Below, piece by piece: positions 13,401-24,294 of a stretch of 64,000 nt of DNA. Under the pieces are notes generated by a model. The model did not search any database and was not told the DNA's origin. It saw nothing but the letters and a program-made list of their open reading frames with translations. The translations under genes and the position numbers were made by a program. Source of the stretch: Tubulanus polymorphus (taxonomy: Eukaryota; Nemertea; Palaeonemertea; Tubulaniformes; Tubulanidae); assembly GCF_964204645.1 (NCBI RefSeq), contig NC_134031.1:13680501-13744500 (forward strand). Reading direction: 5' to 3'. Position 1 is the stretch's first letter, and every line of letters starts with the position of its first letter.

Positions 13401-15863
13401 AACCAATGAAACAAATAAAACAAACGTACCGCGATTTTACATGAATTGGCTCAATGCCAACCTCATATCGCTGACAAAGGTAAACCAAAAAGAGAAAAGA
13501 AATTTAGGTGATCAATGAAAACGAGGATATATTGCAGCAGTTGAACTGGCCTCTCAGGGCAGGTTGATATCTGCAGAAGTTTAACTGGCCTCTCAGGGCA
13601 GGTTGATATCAGAGGTCAAAGGTAACAGGTAAAAATCAGGTAAAAACTTATAGTAGTTTTCACAAATTTCAGATTTTCCGTGTTGTTTTTCACAATATTC
13701 ACCTTGGATAATCAATGACTTTGACCAAGCTATGTGCATAAAAATGACATTATTCTGCGACTTTTAGCTAGTAAAATGCATGAAAATGATTTTATCGTAT
13801 TTCTGAAAATTTCTATGAAGAAATCTTGTTTAAAAGCAAAATATCTGTGTACCTATCTATGTATTATCTAAGTATTATTGTAAAAAGTATTATCGGTTTT
13901 CATTTAGGTTTTTTACTTAAATTTGATTGTCAAACTGCAGCAGTTGAACTGGCCTCTCAGGGCAGGTTGATATCAGAAGTCAAACTGCAGTAGTTGAACT
14001 GGCCTCTAAGGGCAGGTTGATATCAGAAGTCAAACTGCAGCAATAAAACTGGCCTCTCAGGGCAGGTTGATATTGGAAGTCAAACTGCAGCAGTTGAACT
14101 GGCCTCTCAGGGCAGGTAATTATCACCGCAGCAGTTAAATTGGCCTCTCAGGGCAGCTGATATCTGCAGAAGTTTAACTCATATGAGTCATTCTGCAGAT
14201 TTTCCAGAACCTGCCCTGAGAGGCCGACTGGCTTCTCAGGGTAGGAACCTGCCCTGAGAGGCCAGTGGTTTGAATTAATAGAAAATGAAAACCATTCACC
14301 AGATTGAGCTGAAACGGTGGCAAGTCAAGGTGATCGGGATATTCGGATTCTAACTAAAGTTTTCGAACATAGAAGACTAAGCTGTATTTTATATTCATTT
14401 CAGAAACTAATTAAAACATACAAATACTTTTAACCTAATTTAGCTAAAACAGTTGCATGTCAAGATGATAGGGAAACAAAAGTTTCATATGCGGAATGCT
14501 CATTACATGTATTTTCGCTAAACTATAAGAAAATAAAATTGGAATTGGCATTTTCCAACAAATTAAGAAATACAAATACTTTTCATAGAAATAAAGAAAT
14601 TGAATTTTTCTCCGTGGGAACATTTTTATCAAAACATATATATATTTCATCAAAAATTGCATCTATAACTTAAATGAAAAAGAAAATTCACAATCATTCT
14701 CAGGAATAGAATTTTGCTGCTATGTTTGGTAATTAATGATTAATTAATTCTCGTCTAATCTAATGATTTTCGCGCGCACGTGGAGGCCTTGTGTAAGCGA
14801 ATGCTCGCTTAGACTCCAATGTCAATCAAATCAATCACCGGGTATTAAAATGAAACAATACCTTTGGCGGATAATAATTACATTCTCACCAGCAATGAGC
14901 ATTTGAAATTCGCACATATACGGCACCTAGCCCAATGAAACGTTCGCCATTCTATGGCTTTCCCATAATTATTTCAGTAGCGCCGGAATTCCCCGTAAAT
15001 CCCAAAAACAGCCAATCACATTCGCTCGTAGAGACAACGCCCCCCAATCGAGGTCATTGCAATTTTATACGCGAGAGCTAAAAATTATCCCGCCAAAAAC
15101 AGTTTTTCGTAGAATTTTAACAATGTTGACCATGTAATTGACGGAGGTTTCGCCATGTCTTCAATCGCATCGATTATACGTCGTTTAAACTGAGAGCCAA
15201 TGAAACAAATGCTCACATAAAAAACGTACCGCGATTTTACATGAAATGGCTCAATGCCAACTTCATATCGCTGAAAAAGGTAAACCAAAAAGGTCACAGG
15301 ACGGCTATCTTGAGTCCAATTGACCCAATTTATCTTATGCTAATGGGCCCTTCAGGGATACAAATGGGTATGAAAGATCAAGATAATTTATCAAAGCTTT
15401 TTCAAAATTTCCCTTAAAAACTTCAAAAATGCATAAAAATTGTTGTTTTGAGCGTCTTGATACCGATTGGGCCAGTCTTTGGGCTGAAGATGTGTCTAGG
15501 GTAGATACATAAACTGAATATCAAGACAATAGCTGGAAGCATCTTCAAAACTTCCTGAATTAACTGGATTCGAACGGACGAAAAGTGAATGCAATAGCCC
15601 ACTGTGACTACATTCTTGAGTGGACTAAAAAAAATCTGAGTTTTCATATGGTTTTCTAGCCCAAGAGGGTGGGGGAGAATCGAAAATTTAAGAATCTGTC
15701 GAAGTAAAACTTCATTGCAATGCTCTCAACACTTTCATAGCGACTCTCACCCAACCAACATGGCTCGCAGGCAAGTTCCATGGTGATCATACTGTACCAG
15801 ATATATCTTGTGCTCGTATCGCTTTTTGGCTTCCACACTTTGTCTGTTTTTAAATAAAGGCAT
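7494..15863 (-). CDS. LRSAM1: LRSAM1-like E3 ubiquitin ligase, N-terminal LRR exons
   Basis: Eight spliced coding exons can be read on the minus strand: 15798-15863, 10122-10175, 9482-9604, 9330-9398, 8547-8631, 8118-8282, 7835-7882 and 7494-7618. All have GT-AG borders and matching phases. The protein starts MPLFKNRQSVEAKKRYEHKI. It continues through a DISECEISE segment, then leucine-rich repeats (VLDLHDNEFATLPDDIGKLK, VLNVENNKLKKLPDSIGELH, NKLKNLPTTICSMQSLRNLD), and ends with an EYIPPSKVLLNVLE segment. The MPLF start, the order of segments and the VLDLHDN/VLNVE repeats match LRSAM1, a RING-type ubiquitin ligase acting in endosomal sorting and antibacterial autophagy. The coiled-coil, SAM and C-terminal RING exons of the family are not visible below 7494. 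They may lie beyond the left edge or the gene may be broken. The 5.6-kb first intron is full of repeats. Confidence 0.85.
8675..8859. mobile_element. MITE with 19-bp TIRs inside an LRSAM1 intron
   Basis: GTACAGCTTAGAATTAACT at the left end is repeated in inverted orientation as AGTTAATTCTAAGCTGTAC at the right end, 185 bp overall. It lies between the exons at 8547-8631 and 9330-9398. No coding capacity. I cannot fix the target duplication. Confidence 0.6.
10347..10860. repeat. Duplicated segment A, copy 1
   Basis: Starts AAATAAATTGCCCATGGGCA and ends near CAGCGCTCATCTTCTGCT. It is closely similar to 11776-12870 once the nested element at 12067-12626 is removed. This copy preserves the uninterrupted target (CAAATAAAATTC at about 10619-10630). 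It lies in LRSAM1 intron 1. Confidence 0.75.
10979..11372. repeat. Duplicated segment B, copy 1
   Basis: It begins in the CTGAGAGGCCGACTGGCC motif and continues through CAGTTGCATGTCAAGATGAT to TTGGTAATTAATGAT. It is repeated almost exactly at 14202-14742. Open frames seen here are chance products of the AT-rich repeat. Confidence 0.7.
11776..12870. repeat. Duplicated segment A, copy 2 (interrupted)
   Basis: Second copy of the segment at 10347-10860, in the same orientation. It is interrupted by a 560-bp inverted-repeat element at 12067-12626. Outside the insertion the two copies align throughout with scattered substitutions. Confidence 0.75.
12067..12626. mobile_element. Nested PIF/Harbinger-like MITE, TAA target duplication
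   Basis: The ends are inverted: GGCCATCCCA...GTCTGTTTGCCGTAAC on the left and GTTATGGCAAACAGAC...TGGGATGGCC on the right. The element is flanked by TAA at 12064-12066 and 12627-12629. Copy 1 of the host segment (about 10617-10635) has a single TAA at this place, which proves insertion and defines both ends. A 3-bp TWA-type duplication is characteristic of PIF/Harbinger elements; assignment to that superfamily is inference. It has no coding capacity. Confidence 0.8.
12966..13492. repeat. Duplicated segment C, copy 1
   Basis: Starts near GCGCGCACAGGTGGAGGCC and ends near GGTAAACCAAAAAG. It aligns along its whole length with 14770-15292 in the same orientation. The 84-codon open frame inside is not conserved in the second copy, so I do not call a gene. 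Confidence 0.7.
13532..14260. repeat. 50-bp minisatellite in LRSAM1 intron 1
   Basis: The unit contains ACTGGCCTCTCAGGGCAGGT followed by TGATATCAGAAGTCAAACTG and CAGCAGTTGA, with a period of 50 bp. About two units lie at 13532-13620. After about 300 bp of single-copy sequence, about five more lie at 13936-14172. At about 14205-14260 the CCCTGAGAGGCC core appears inverted, creating a head-to-head junction. Confidence 0.8.
14202..14742. repeat. Duplicated segment B, copy 2
   Basis: Second copy of 10979-11372. It differs by about 150 extra bases near 14310-14450, including a partial repeat of the CAGTTGCATG entry region. It abuts the inverted units of the 50-bp minisatellite. Confidence 0.7.
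14770..15292. repeat. Duplicated segment C, copy 2
   Basis: Second copy of 12966-13492, same orientation, with substitutions and small indels throughout. It ends where the dispersed repeat at 15290-15620 begins. Confidence 0.7.
15290..15630. repeat. Dispersed repeat, copy 1 of 2
   Basis: Contains GGGCTGAAGATGTGTCTAGG and ATCTTGAGTCCAATTGACCC. A diverged copy in the same orientation lies at 21778-22140 with the same order of blocks. Non-coding; family unknown. It lies just inside LRSAM1 intron 1. Confidence 0.65.
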
Positions 15864-17630
15864 TTTGGTATCTGGAATAAATGAATTAATAGATGTTTTT
15901 TATTAACTCGCTAAGCTTAAATAACCATAAGGAAGCAGACCTACATTGCTGACACGATTATTAAGTGCCTGTAGGTAAACGCAATATATCCAACAAAAAT
16001 AAAGGATCACTTGGTTCTGTAGCTTGTACTAACATCAGTATAGTTACAAGAGCCCCAAGGGGCACTATGGCCAGCCTGTCAGCTTTTCATAAAATGGTAC
16101 AAATGATGCATTCTGTGGGTTAAATTTGTCCTACACTTCCAGCTCATAGACTAGTCAATCCCAGGCTAATAACTTACAATTCAATTGTGTTTTCATAAGT
16201 CATAAGTCATAAGTAGCACAGTCACAGACAGCGACTGGAGCTGGCAGGAACAAATACCTCAAATAAATCTTTTCCCTTAGTCTTATTGATTTGAATGCAG
16301 AATAGAATTGAATTTTCTGAAATTTGCCCGATAAAACAAAATTGAAATGGATTTGCTGTTCTACCTTGTTCAATAAAGTAAAATTGATTTGGATTTTATA
16401 TTTTTTTGCAGAATAAAATTTGATTGAATTTGCAGTTTGAGCACATGGCTAATTAGCATATCAAGGTCATCCATCTGATTCGAGAAAAAGCTATTTTTCC
16501 CGGACTTTGCACAATTGTCAATGATATTTTCTGTAGTGCAAATTAAAATATTCCTCCCAAAAACCAAATCAACTAAAGATTTCACAGAAATCGATATTGA
16601 AATACAATTTTAGATCTTAAAATAAAACCCGGAAGTAAAACAGTAGAGGATACCGCAGTTTCACCTGAACACCTGCTGATCTCTGCGGCTAAGCTAATTA
16701 TAGAGGAGTCTTTGCTTTCTGATTGGCTTTTTGAAACAGATATTTTGCAAAAGGATCAATGGTCATGTGGCTCACCAAACAGCGCAAAATAAAAATGTTA
16801 CCCTGTACGCAAAAATTCATTCATTTGAACACAAGAAAAATATTTATCAAAATTGACTCGACTGTCAACTTTTAATGAAATGTCATTTAGGTACAATACA
16901 GTACAAACTTGCTGATAGCTTGGTCTCTAGGTTTTTCGTTAGTCACACACAGTAATAGAATTAATGTTACTGATGAAATTAAGTTTATCGACTAGCATGG
17001 CTTTTAATACTTTCATGATAGGATAACTTTGTAGTACCGGTAGGCCTAAAGTGAGCTTAAAAACAATGTCAGTCAAGCTTTCATCATCACTAACAAAACA
17101 TTGTAAGATTGTATGTGCGACCTACCCCGGGGGAGAGTTATCTTTTACTGACACATAAATGTGGTGAACGTGGAGTATTGCCGCTGTGACAGTACTTAAT
17201 GTTTTCGACATGCACTTATTTCATCATTGTGCCACAATTAACCAACTAAATACAGATAATCAGGCTCCAAAAAGGATCAGTTCTGTTAAAAAGACGAAAC
17301 TAGTTTATTCTGATGTTTTCCATCATGTTCCAGCCAAGATATTTATATCAATCAAGATTTGGATACAAAAACCCATTTTTAAGCATGAACTGTTAGGCCC
17401 CACTGAATAATGAAAACAAAAACAGAACGATTTTTCTGAATGCAATTGCAAGACCCTCTGATCTTGAGCTCCAAGCTCTGATGCAGGTACGCATGCAAAA
17501 CGTCGAAGAGAGCGATGCCGGCGTTGGTGTCACTTAGGCCCGCTGATGATTGTTCGTCTTTTTGTTTGTTTGGCTTCACGTACGTCGTTTGGATCTTGGT
17601 TTCCCAAGACTATTCCTATTGGATTGTTCA
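15864..17630. other. Upstream region of the LRSAM1-like gene
   Basis: This is the minus-strand 5' side of the LRSAM1-like start codon. A promoter and 5' untranslated exon are expected here, but I cannot place them. No other gene is supported; the short open frames are in AT-rich sequence and lack splice context. Confidence 0.4.
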
Positions 17631-17639
17631 TTTAACCTC

Positions 17640-17772
17640 ACAACGGTACGGCCTTTGAAGTGTTGCCCGCACACTGTTCGCAGCCAGCAGGACTCGAACC
17701 CACTTGTAACTCAGCATTGATAGTGGATTCAACAGCATCACGCCTTATCTCACTGAGCTTCCGAGGCCGCTC
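17640..17772 (-). repeat. tRNA-derived SINE-like sequence
   Basis: On the minus strand the order is GGAAGCTCAGTGAGATAAGG (A-box-like), a long spacer, then GGGTTCGAGTCC (B-box). It is followed by CTGCTGGCTGCGAACAGTG. The internal pol III promoter pair in tRNA order supports a SINE head. The arms do not fold into a full cloverleaf, so a functional tRNA gene is unlikely. Confidence 0.55.
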
Positions 17773-18913
17773 GATTCAATTCCAAAAAAACTACAGCAGC
17801 GGCAAATAACCATCGCAATATTGCAATTTACGACAAACAACGCGTAAATTCAATCACTGTTGTTTAAAGCATGGAAAAGATAATAAAAAGTATTTTTTCC
17901 CGGTGCGCATTACAAAGCGAATCTCTGCCGAGTGCGTAAGAGGGTGCTACCCCCTTATGAGTGCGCAGCAGGCGGGTAGGGTGTCCTAAAAAGAAAACTT
18001 ATATTAGAATATAGCCGAATCGAATTTTACAATTGATAATACAACATGGTTGTTCTCGGCGTACTTAACAATGATATTTTCCTCCAATAAACAACTGTGG
18101 TAAAATTGAATAAAATGATCTATCTTTATTGGTGATATCGTATCATGGTGGTAGCCTACCGTTTACCATTCGATGTTTCGTGTCATCATGAAATGGTTTT
18201 CACTTTAGTAAAGGCGTTCCCGCACGATCACATACGGGTTTCAGTCATGAGTAGGCTGCCGTTCCACTGCTCTAGACATACGTATTCTGACGCTGAGCAT
18301 TAATCCCAAATAATCCCATGGATACTGATAGTTGGAATAAAGTGATATCCAAACACTGTGATATTTATAAACCGGAGGTACATAATTTTATGTTTTTCTA
18401 TTCAGAAGAGGCTGTTCCCCATTCTTTACTGCCAATGTCAATGCGGACATATCGCTACGCGATTGTTTAACCCGCTCTCATCTACCAGATAATGAACATC
18501 TAACCTACATCTATGTCAGATATCTTGATGCAACGTTACATGATGCATGGGATTTCAAAATCATACATTATTTTAACACATTTCATCAAGTAAATCGTTA
18601 TATGCTTTGCGGTTTCTCTCAGTTGCCTCGTAGGAGTCAGTAGTAGTCGGAAGGAGTCACGTCCCTTGTCGAAATAAGCCAGGCATAACGAAATTGCATT
18701 TGAATGTGTTCAAAACAGCTTTGAATGTAGTTTATTAACATGTTGAGCGCCAGCCCAAAATTTGAATTCTGGTCTCTGGTGCTTAAGTTAGTATTTTAGT
18801 GCGATCTTACCGTTAGCCTATTGAGACTACAAATCGATGTGGACAAGAGTCCTATGCCTTCTTTTAGTGTGAATATTAAATGAATATACTCATAGTTGGC
18901 ACCATAGCAGCAA
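17773..18913. other. No gene recognised
   Basis: Mixed-composition intergenic sequence. No long frame, splice-bounded exon or RNA gene could be supported on either strand. Confidence 0.4.
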
Positions 18914-19085
18914 GTTTTTCCCATGTGCCAAGCTACGAGACATTGGTTGGCAATGGCGGGGAACCTTCTGAAAGGTGGCCATTCTATTACTCCTAGTCCG
19001 GCCACTTGAAAGGAATAACGCTGACATTGCCAGACTACAATTCGTAGCTGGGCGCAAAAATTCGTAGCTTGGCACATGGGGAAAC
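18914..19085. mobile_element. MITE with ~22-bp TIRs
   Basis: CCCATGTGCCAAGCTACGA near the left end is repeated inverted as TCGTAGCTTGGCACATGGG at the right end, with flanking GTTTTT/GGAAAC. The body is 172 bp. Two overlapping minus-strand frames of about 100 codons cover it, but they simply read through the inverted repeat. Target duplication not resolved. Confidence 0.6.
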
Positions 19086-21112
19086 TGTCTACAGTGAGAT
19101 CTTGTAAACTCGAAATCTGCACCATTTCTGCCCATTATGACGTTTGTTCTGACGATACACCACATGCTACATCTATAACTGACCTTGGCCTTTTTACTCA
19201 GCAATCATGGCAATGATAACTGCTAGTCAAGTTGCTGACCAGCGTATACTGGAGGAATCGGATGTCGATAGGCTTATAGGTGATAAGTAGATTTACTTCA
19301 ATTTCTCCAAAAACATGGTATTCGAAGAAAAACACAATTCACTAGGCCTAAATTATTGCTACGGCTTTTACCGCTGCAATTCCAATGCCACAGTAATTGT
19401 GAGTGATCTTCTGAGCATGTAACGAGGGCAATGACAGCTCATCTGAAGCCTTCAGCCCAGATGGAGGCAGTTGGTAACTGTGATTCCAATGTTATCTTCT
19501 GGCGAGAGCATTGGCAGTCTAGACATTATAGCACCATTGCCTCAACGTCGTTGTGGTCGAGAAAGAACTAAGGGACCACGTCTGAGAGGGGATCGTAACC
19601 TACAAAGGTCAAGCTAAAAGCACTAGTCTGAATACCAGACATTGTTACGGTCCCATGCAACATCTGACGCCAAACTGTCAAACCTTCATCGGCAGTCAAA
19701 CTAACAAATAATATGCTTATTGATTATTCATTATGAACTAAATGAAAAAACAAGGTGCCCATGGGCACATTTAGATTCAGCGCAGAAGTTAGTGAATTGA
19801 AGGAGTTAGTCATATCCTCCATACTAGACCATTCATTGGTTTAGTGAGGTGCTCTATCAGCTTGTACTTGACATAAAATGAAATGCATGTTATAAAACTT
19901 GTTTATGTCATTAGATTTTAAATGACAAACAGTTATTTATATAAGGAAGAGAAGGTAAATACGTAACACATTTAAAGTAGGCCTAATAGATTTTGAAATG
20001 AAATACATACATTATAATCACTATAGATTATAAGGCTCCTAATGAATTATAAGGTTTCGTTAAATCAAAAGATTCTGAGATGTCATATTTATGTTTTTGT
20101 TGCTGAAGCTGAAATCAAATCTAGCTGTATCGGGAGATGAGAAAGTATTCTAAGTTCCATACAAATACATTCTGTCCGGATTTTCAGGATTCAAAGCCAA
20201 GACCTAAAAAATTGATACCTTGTCTCTCCACTCATTGCTGAGCTTAAAAGTTCACACAGCCGGCCACCTATCTACCCTGTATATTACTTTTTTAAACCAT
20301 GATCAATGATATTTTAATATATCAGACCCGGCAGTTTTAGAAATGAACTGATAAATATTATAACAATTTACAACTACACAGGGTTCTTTCTGTGTGGTCG
20401 GGTTAGTAACAAGTTCGACATTCTAATGTACTGTCTATCTATTCTCACACCAGTTCCACATGAACATGTGAGCAGTCTCTATTCGCTGGACAGAAGCGAC
20501 AGTCAAGGTTCCGTCGTAGTTTCATTCTATCGGCGATGCACCTTAAACAACGCCAGATGAGAGCGCGCGGATCCCGGCTACCCTACAACGTAACCGTTTC
20601 ATCATGAACCTCAGCGGCAAGCAGTAGCGCTAAGAAGACGCAGTGGTCAATGAGACGGATCCCACGCATAGGCAGGATCGTAGCGAGTCAGCCGCAGTTC
20701 ATCAAGCGTTCGAATTCAACTATATACTACACAATATTGGTCAACCTGTATGGTGTTTTTAATGCGAATAAAATAGTTTAAAATTCATCTGCATATCGAT
20801 ATAAAGTTTTTTTCGTCGAGATAATCCCAAGCGTATGCATAATTAATTTTAGTTCAAATATTTTCAAACAAACCTTTTTTTATTAAGAGAATATCCTTTA
20901 TCTTAAGATTAATGGCATCGTTGATTGTGGTGAGCTTCACATGCTACTAAAACGAGGGCGCTATCATCACAGCTCCGCAGTAAATACTGCAAACTACGCC
21001 ACACATCGACATGCAATATTCAGCACAGTAAATGAACTAGGAGAACCGACACCATGCCCACTTGGGAAGTGGTTTTAAATGCTCAAAAATCTAACAATTT
21101 CAATATTCAATG
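19086..21112. other. No gene recognised; one dispersed-repeat relic
   Basis: Contains a diverged copy (about 19290-19410) of the sequence at about 1250-1370. The GC-richer stretch at about 20450-20700 shows no convincing frame. Otherwise featureless. Confidence 0.4.
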
Positions 21113-21590
21113 CCCCCTGGTGACCATATACAAAAACCAATCACCTTGAAACCCACCACAATCATAGAAAATGTCAGCAGCAACGATTTTTTAATTGATT
21201 GTGATAACGCCTCCTTACCAATATGCCTCGTTACCAATTTTATATGGAAATACTAAGTTACTATTCTATTCAACACCCCCAGGTGACCATATGCAAAACC
21301 CAATGACCTTGAAACTTGAAACTCTCCACAATCATAGAACATGTCATGAACTACAACTTTGCAATTGATCATGGTAACAAAATATGCCTAGGTACCAATC
21401 TAATAAGGAAATACTAAGTTATTCTTCTATACAATGCCCCCTGGTGACCATATAGAATAACTAATGTCCTTGAAACTCACCAAAATCATAGAACACGCTA
21501 TGGGCTACAACTTTCCAATCGATTGTAGTAGGCCTAACACAATATGCTTAGGTATCAATATAATGTGGAAAAACTTTTTTCCACCTACGA
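21113..21590. repeat. ~162-bp tandem repeat, about three units
   Basis: Units start CCCCCTGGTGACCATAT at 21113, 21276 and 21437, giving periods of 163 and 161 bp. Each carries CCTTGAAAC, AATCATAGAA and AATTGAT-type blocks in the same order, with roughly 15-20% divergence by eye. Satellite-like and non-coding. Confidence 0.8.
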
Positions 21591-21777
21591 ACGAGTACTG
21601 ATGACACCAAGATGGCCGCCAATTGCGTCATAATTAGTTGATCAAAAATACCTGTCTCAGGCATAAAACATCCTTTTCCGAAGAATGCCCATTACAAATT
21701 GCAATTAGAAACGGCAAACCAGTAGGAAGCTACAGGACCCAGAATTCCGGTCAAAATTGACATTTTTGGGCACTTAA

Positions 21778-22140
21778 AGGTCATAGGACAGCCATCTTGA
21801 GTCCGATTGACCCAATTTTTCTTATGCTGATGGGCCATTGGGTAATTTGAAATATATGAATTATCAAGGTTATTGATCAAAGCGTCTTCAAAATTTCCCT
21901 CAAAAAGTTTAAAAATGTGTAAAAAGTGCTGAGTTTGGCGAACAACAATGGCTGCCAGTCTGCTATCTTGATTCTGACAGGGCCAGTTTTTGGGCTGAAG
22001 ATGTGTCTAGGGTAGATACATGTGTAACCCAAATATCAAGACATTACATTGAAGTATCTTCAAAACTTACCAAAATAACTGGATTCCATCTACGGACTGA
22101 TGAACGAAAAGTGAACGCATTAGCCTAAAGTCCCAAGCGG
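21778..22140. repeat. Dispersed repeat, copy 2 of 2
   Basis: Diverged copy of 15290-15630 in the same orientation, with the landmark GGGCTGAAGATGTGTCTAGG at about 21993. It runs directly into the repeat at 22150-22460. Confidence 0.65.
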
Positions 22141-22149
22141 GCTAAAAAT

Positions 22150-22460
22150 ACCCTTTTTCAAGAGCAAAATTCGTCAGCTTAGGACCCGGAATAAGTGATG
22201 AATCATCAGGAATCGGAAGGTTTAGGATCTTAGAATTCAAATACTGAAGACCGCATGATTTTATTTTGTGTCAGGCTGAGCGATCGCTGCCGGAAAAGTC
22301 GATGTCTAAGTTTTGCGTTGAAGCGAGCAATATACAAAATGGCGGACGGCACTTGTATTGAATGACGACGCGCCGCGCTGCTCGCGATGAGGTCAAATAT
22401 CTAACAATTATTCATCGGCCCAGCAGTGAATTATTGTATTTATTTTCCAATTCATAATTA
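22150..22460. repeat. Dispersed repeat, copy 1 (partner at 32920-33230)
   Basis: Contains CAAGAGCAAAATTCGTCAGC, CTGAGCGATCGCTGCCGGAA and a TGAATTATTGTATTTATTTT end. The partner at 32920-33230 matches in the same orientation and with the same end points. Non-coding. Confidence 0.7.
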
Positions 22461-22462
22461 TT

Positions 22463-22580
22463 AGGGTTTCTGCTGCTTTCGCAGAAACCCTCTTGTAATT
22501 CTGTTGATTATTATTAGGGTTTTCTGTTATTTCACAGAAAACCCTATTGATATCCGCATGATTATTATTATTATTATTTT
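22463..22580. repeat. Two tandem hairpin-plus-(ATT)n modules
   Basis: A first hairpin, AGGGTTTCTGC...GCAGAAACCCT, is followed by CTTGTAATTCTG. A second, AGGGTTTTCTG...CAGAAAACCCT, is followed by an ATT run. They match the module at 2429-2510 and suggest one element end inserted next to, or into, another. Confidence 0.55.
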
Positions 22581-23947
22581 CTTCCACACTATTTTTACCA
22601 AAAGAACATAGGCTTTGTTACCTTACCGCTGTTTCATATACAATCCATATAATATCGTTCAGCTTACTGAGATCTACAAATAGCCCGCGTCATTTTCACG
22701 AATCATCGTTACAAAAGCGCTGTCGGGCCGTAAACATCGAAAATTTAGCCCCATTCAATGGGGCGACATGTTTTTCGAGTCGTCATCCCGAAATCAACCC
22801 GCAGGCCGACTGTCACTTCGATTATCAATTCAAGTATAAATGAACTAATTCATTGCCGCAGACTTCACATTCAGTCGCGGTCTTCAAACAGTGATTTTAA
22901 CAATAGCCCATTTTCCTCATCAGATCATATTACCAATACACTGGAAATTTACTACTTTAGATTTTAAAAGCACTGTCGAGCGGTAAACATCGACGAATCG
23001 ACGTGTGTTACTACATCGTCGTTCCGGGGATCAGCTGCGAGTTTCTCCTCATCATGAGAATCAAATCGAGTACAAATTAATTTATTACTACCAGTGATTT
23101 GGCTGCGGGTTTCAAGGAGTTAGTTTAACAATACCTATTTTTCTTTACCGAATTAACCATGTATTTACTAAGATAGATCTTTAGTGTACTGGGGAATCGT
23201 AGGCCTAAACTAAACACGCCGAAGAGATATAGCGGAGAAAAGCTGTTATGTCGACGAGGTATCAAAATAAAAGAATATATTACTTTATTCGGCCGCGGGC
23301 TTCAAACTCTATATCAATACCATCAATACTCCATATTTCCTGCAGTGCATACCGATCATTGTCAAATGCACAAGGTTTTTACTAAAAACAAGTATATAAC
23401 ACACTCCTTTCCGTAGGCTGGACTCACACTTGACATTCGGAGTAAGCGTTCGCTGTGGGTGAAAGGAGATCGTTCGCTGTGTCGCTTGAAGTGTTTATCG
23501 AGTTTTACGCGGCTTTAGGCCTACCGGTACTGAGCTTTACTAAACAAACAAAGTATAATTGTTGCGTTTATTAACGGACTCATTGGATTGAACTTCAAAA
23601 CAAAATTTACGATATTTAGGTGGGTTGTTATTCAATAGGCCTACGACCAATCTGTCCAGATTTTAGGCCTACGCATATACATAGGCCTACATAGGCTAGT
23701 AGCCTCTACTAGGTTAAAGCTAAGTTCACTGTAAAGGAGGAATCAAGATTTATTAAAATGCATGTTAATTAGTGATTAACTGGTTGTGACTTGCAACGAT
23801 CAATCACAATTATCAATTTTATCGCAAAAAATGAAGATTTTTTTGAAAATTTCGTCTGAGCAGACAGCTTTATAAGCCAGACTTTTCATTTGAGTTTTTT
23901 CATCATAAATGAAACTGGTATTTCATTAATTTCTTATGATTTAAGCA
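22581..23947. other. No gene recognised
   Basis: Contains loose internal similarity: two stretches, about 22720-22830 and 22970-23060, both read 'chance GCGCTGTCGRGC + TAAACATCGA', hinting at an old duplication. There is no supported frame. Confidence 0.35.
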
Positions 23948-24267
23948 GGGCGTAGGTCGACCTTGCGACGGCTTGTGATTCACTGCGACCCCTATCACTG
24001 CGACCGCCAGCGACGATTGTGTTGCAACGACTCATCGACCTACGCTCCCTTGCGACGGGTTGCGACTTTCAGCAACGCCAGTCACAAGGAGTCGCACGTG
24101 TTCTACTTTCTGCGACGCGACACGACTGTCACAACCAACCGACGCGCTCTTGCGACTGGCAGAAACTAGTCGCACACAGTCGCTGACAATCGTATCGCAA
24201 CCGACTTGCGCCGAAACTTGCGATGCAACGCGAGGATCGCATCGCGTCACAAGGCTGACCTACGTCC
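23948..24267. mobile_element. MITE rich in TTGCGAC units
   Basis: The termini GGGCGTAGGTCGACCTTG and CAAGGCTGACCTACGTCC are inverted copies. The interior repeats TTGCGAC/GTCGCAA-type heptamers on both strands many times. The heptamers make several frames open on both strands, none with protein-like content. Clearly GC-richer than the flanks. Confidence 0.6.
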
Positions 24268-24294
24268 GGCTTTAAGTTACTGCGGAGCCCCAGA

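Noticed and set aside
13264-13518. 84-codon plus-strand frame in LRSAM1 intron 1
   Set aside because: The duplicated copy at about 15060-15290 does not keep the frame open, so it is not under selection.
13532-14260. CRISPR-like array
   Set aside because: The units are continuous direct repeats without variable spacers, in an animal intron.
18796-19204. Two overlapping ~105-codon minus-strand frames
   Set aside because: They read through the inverted repeats of the MITE at 18914-19085.
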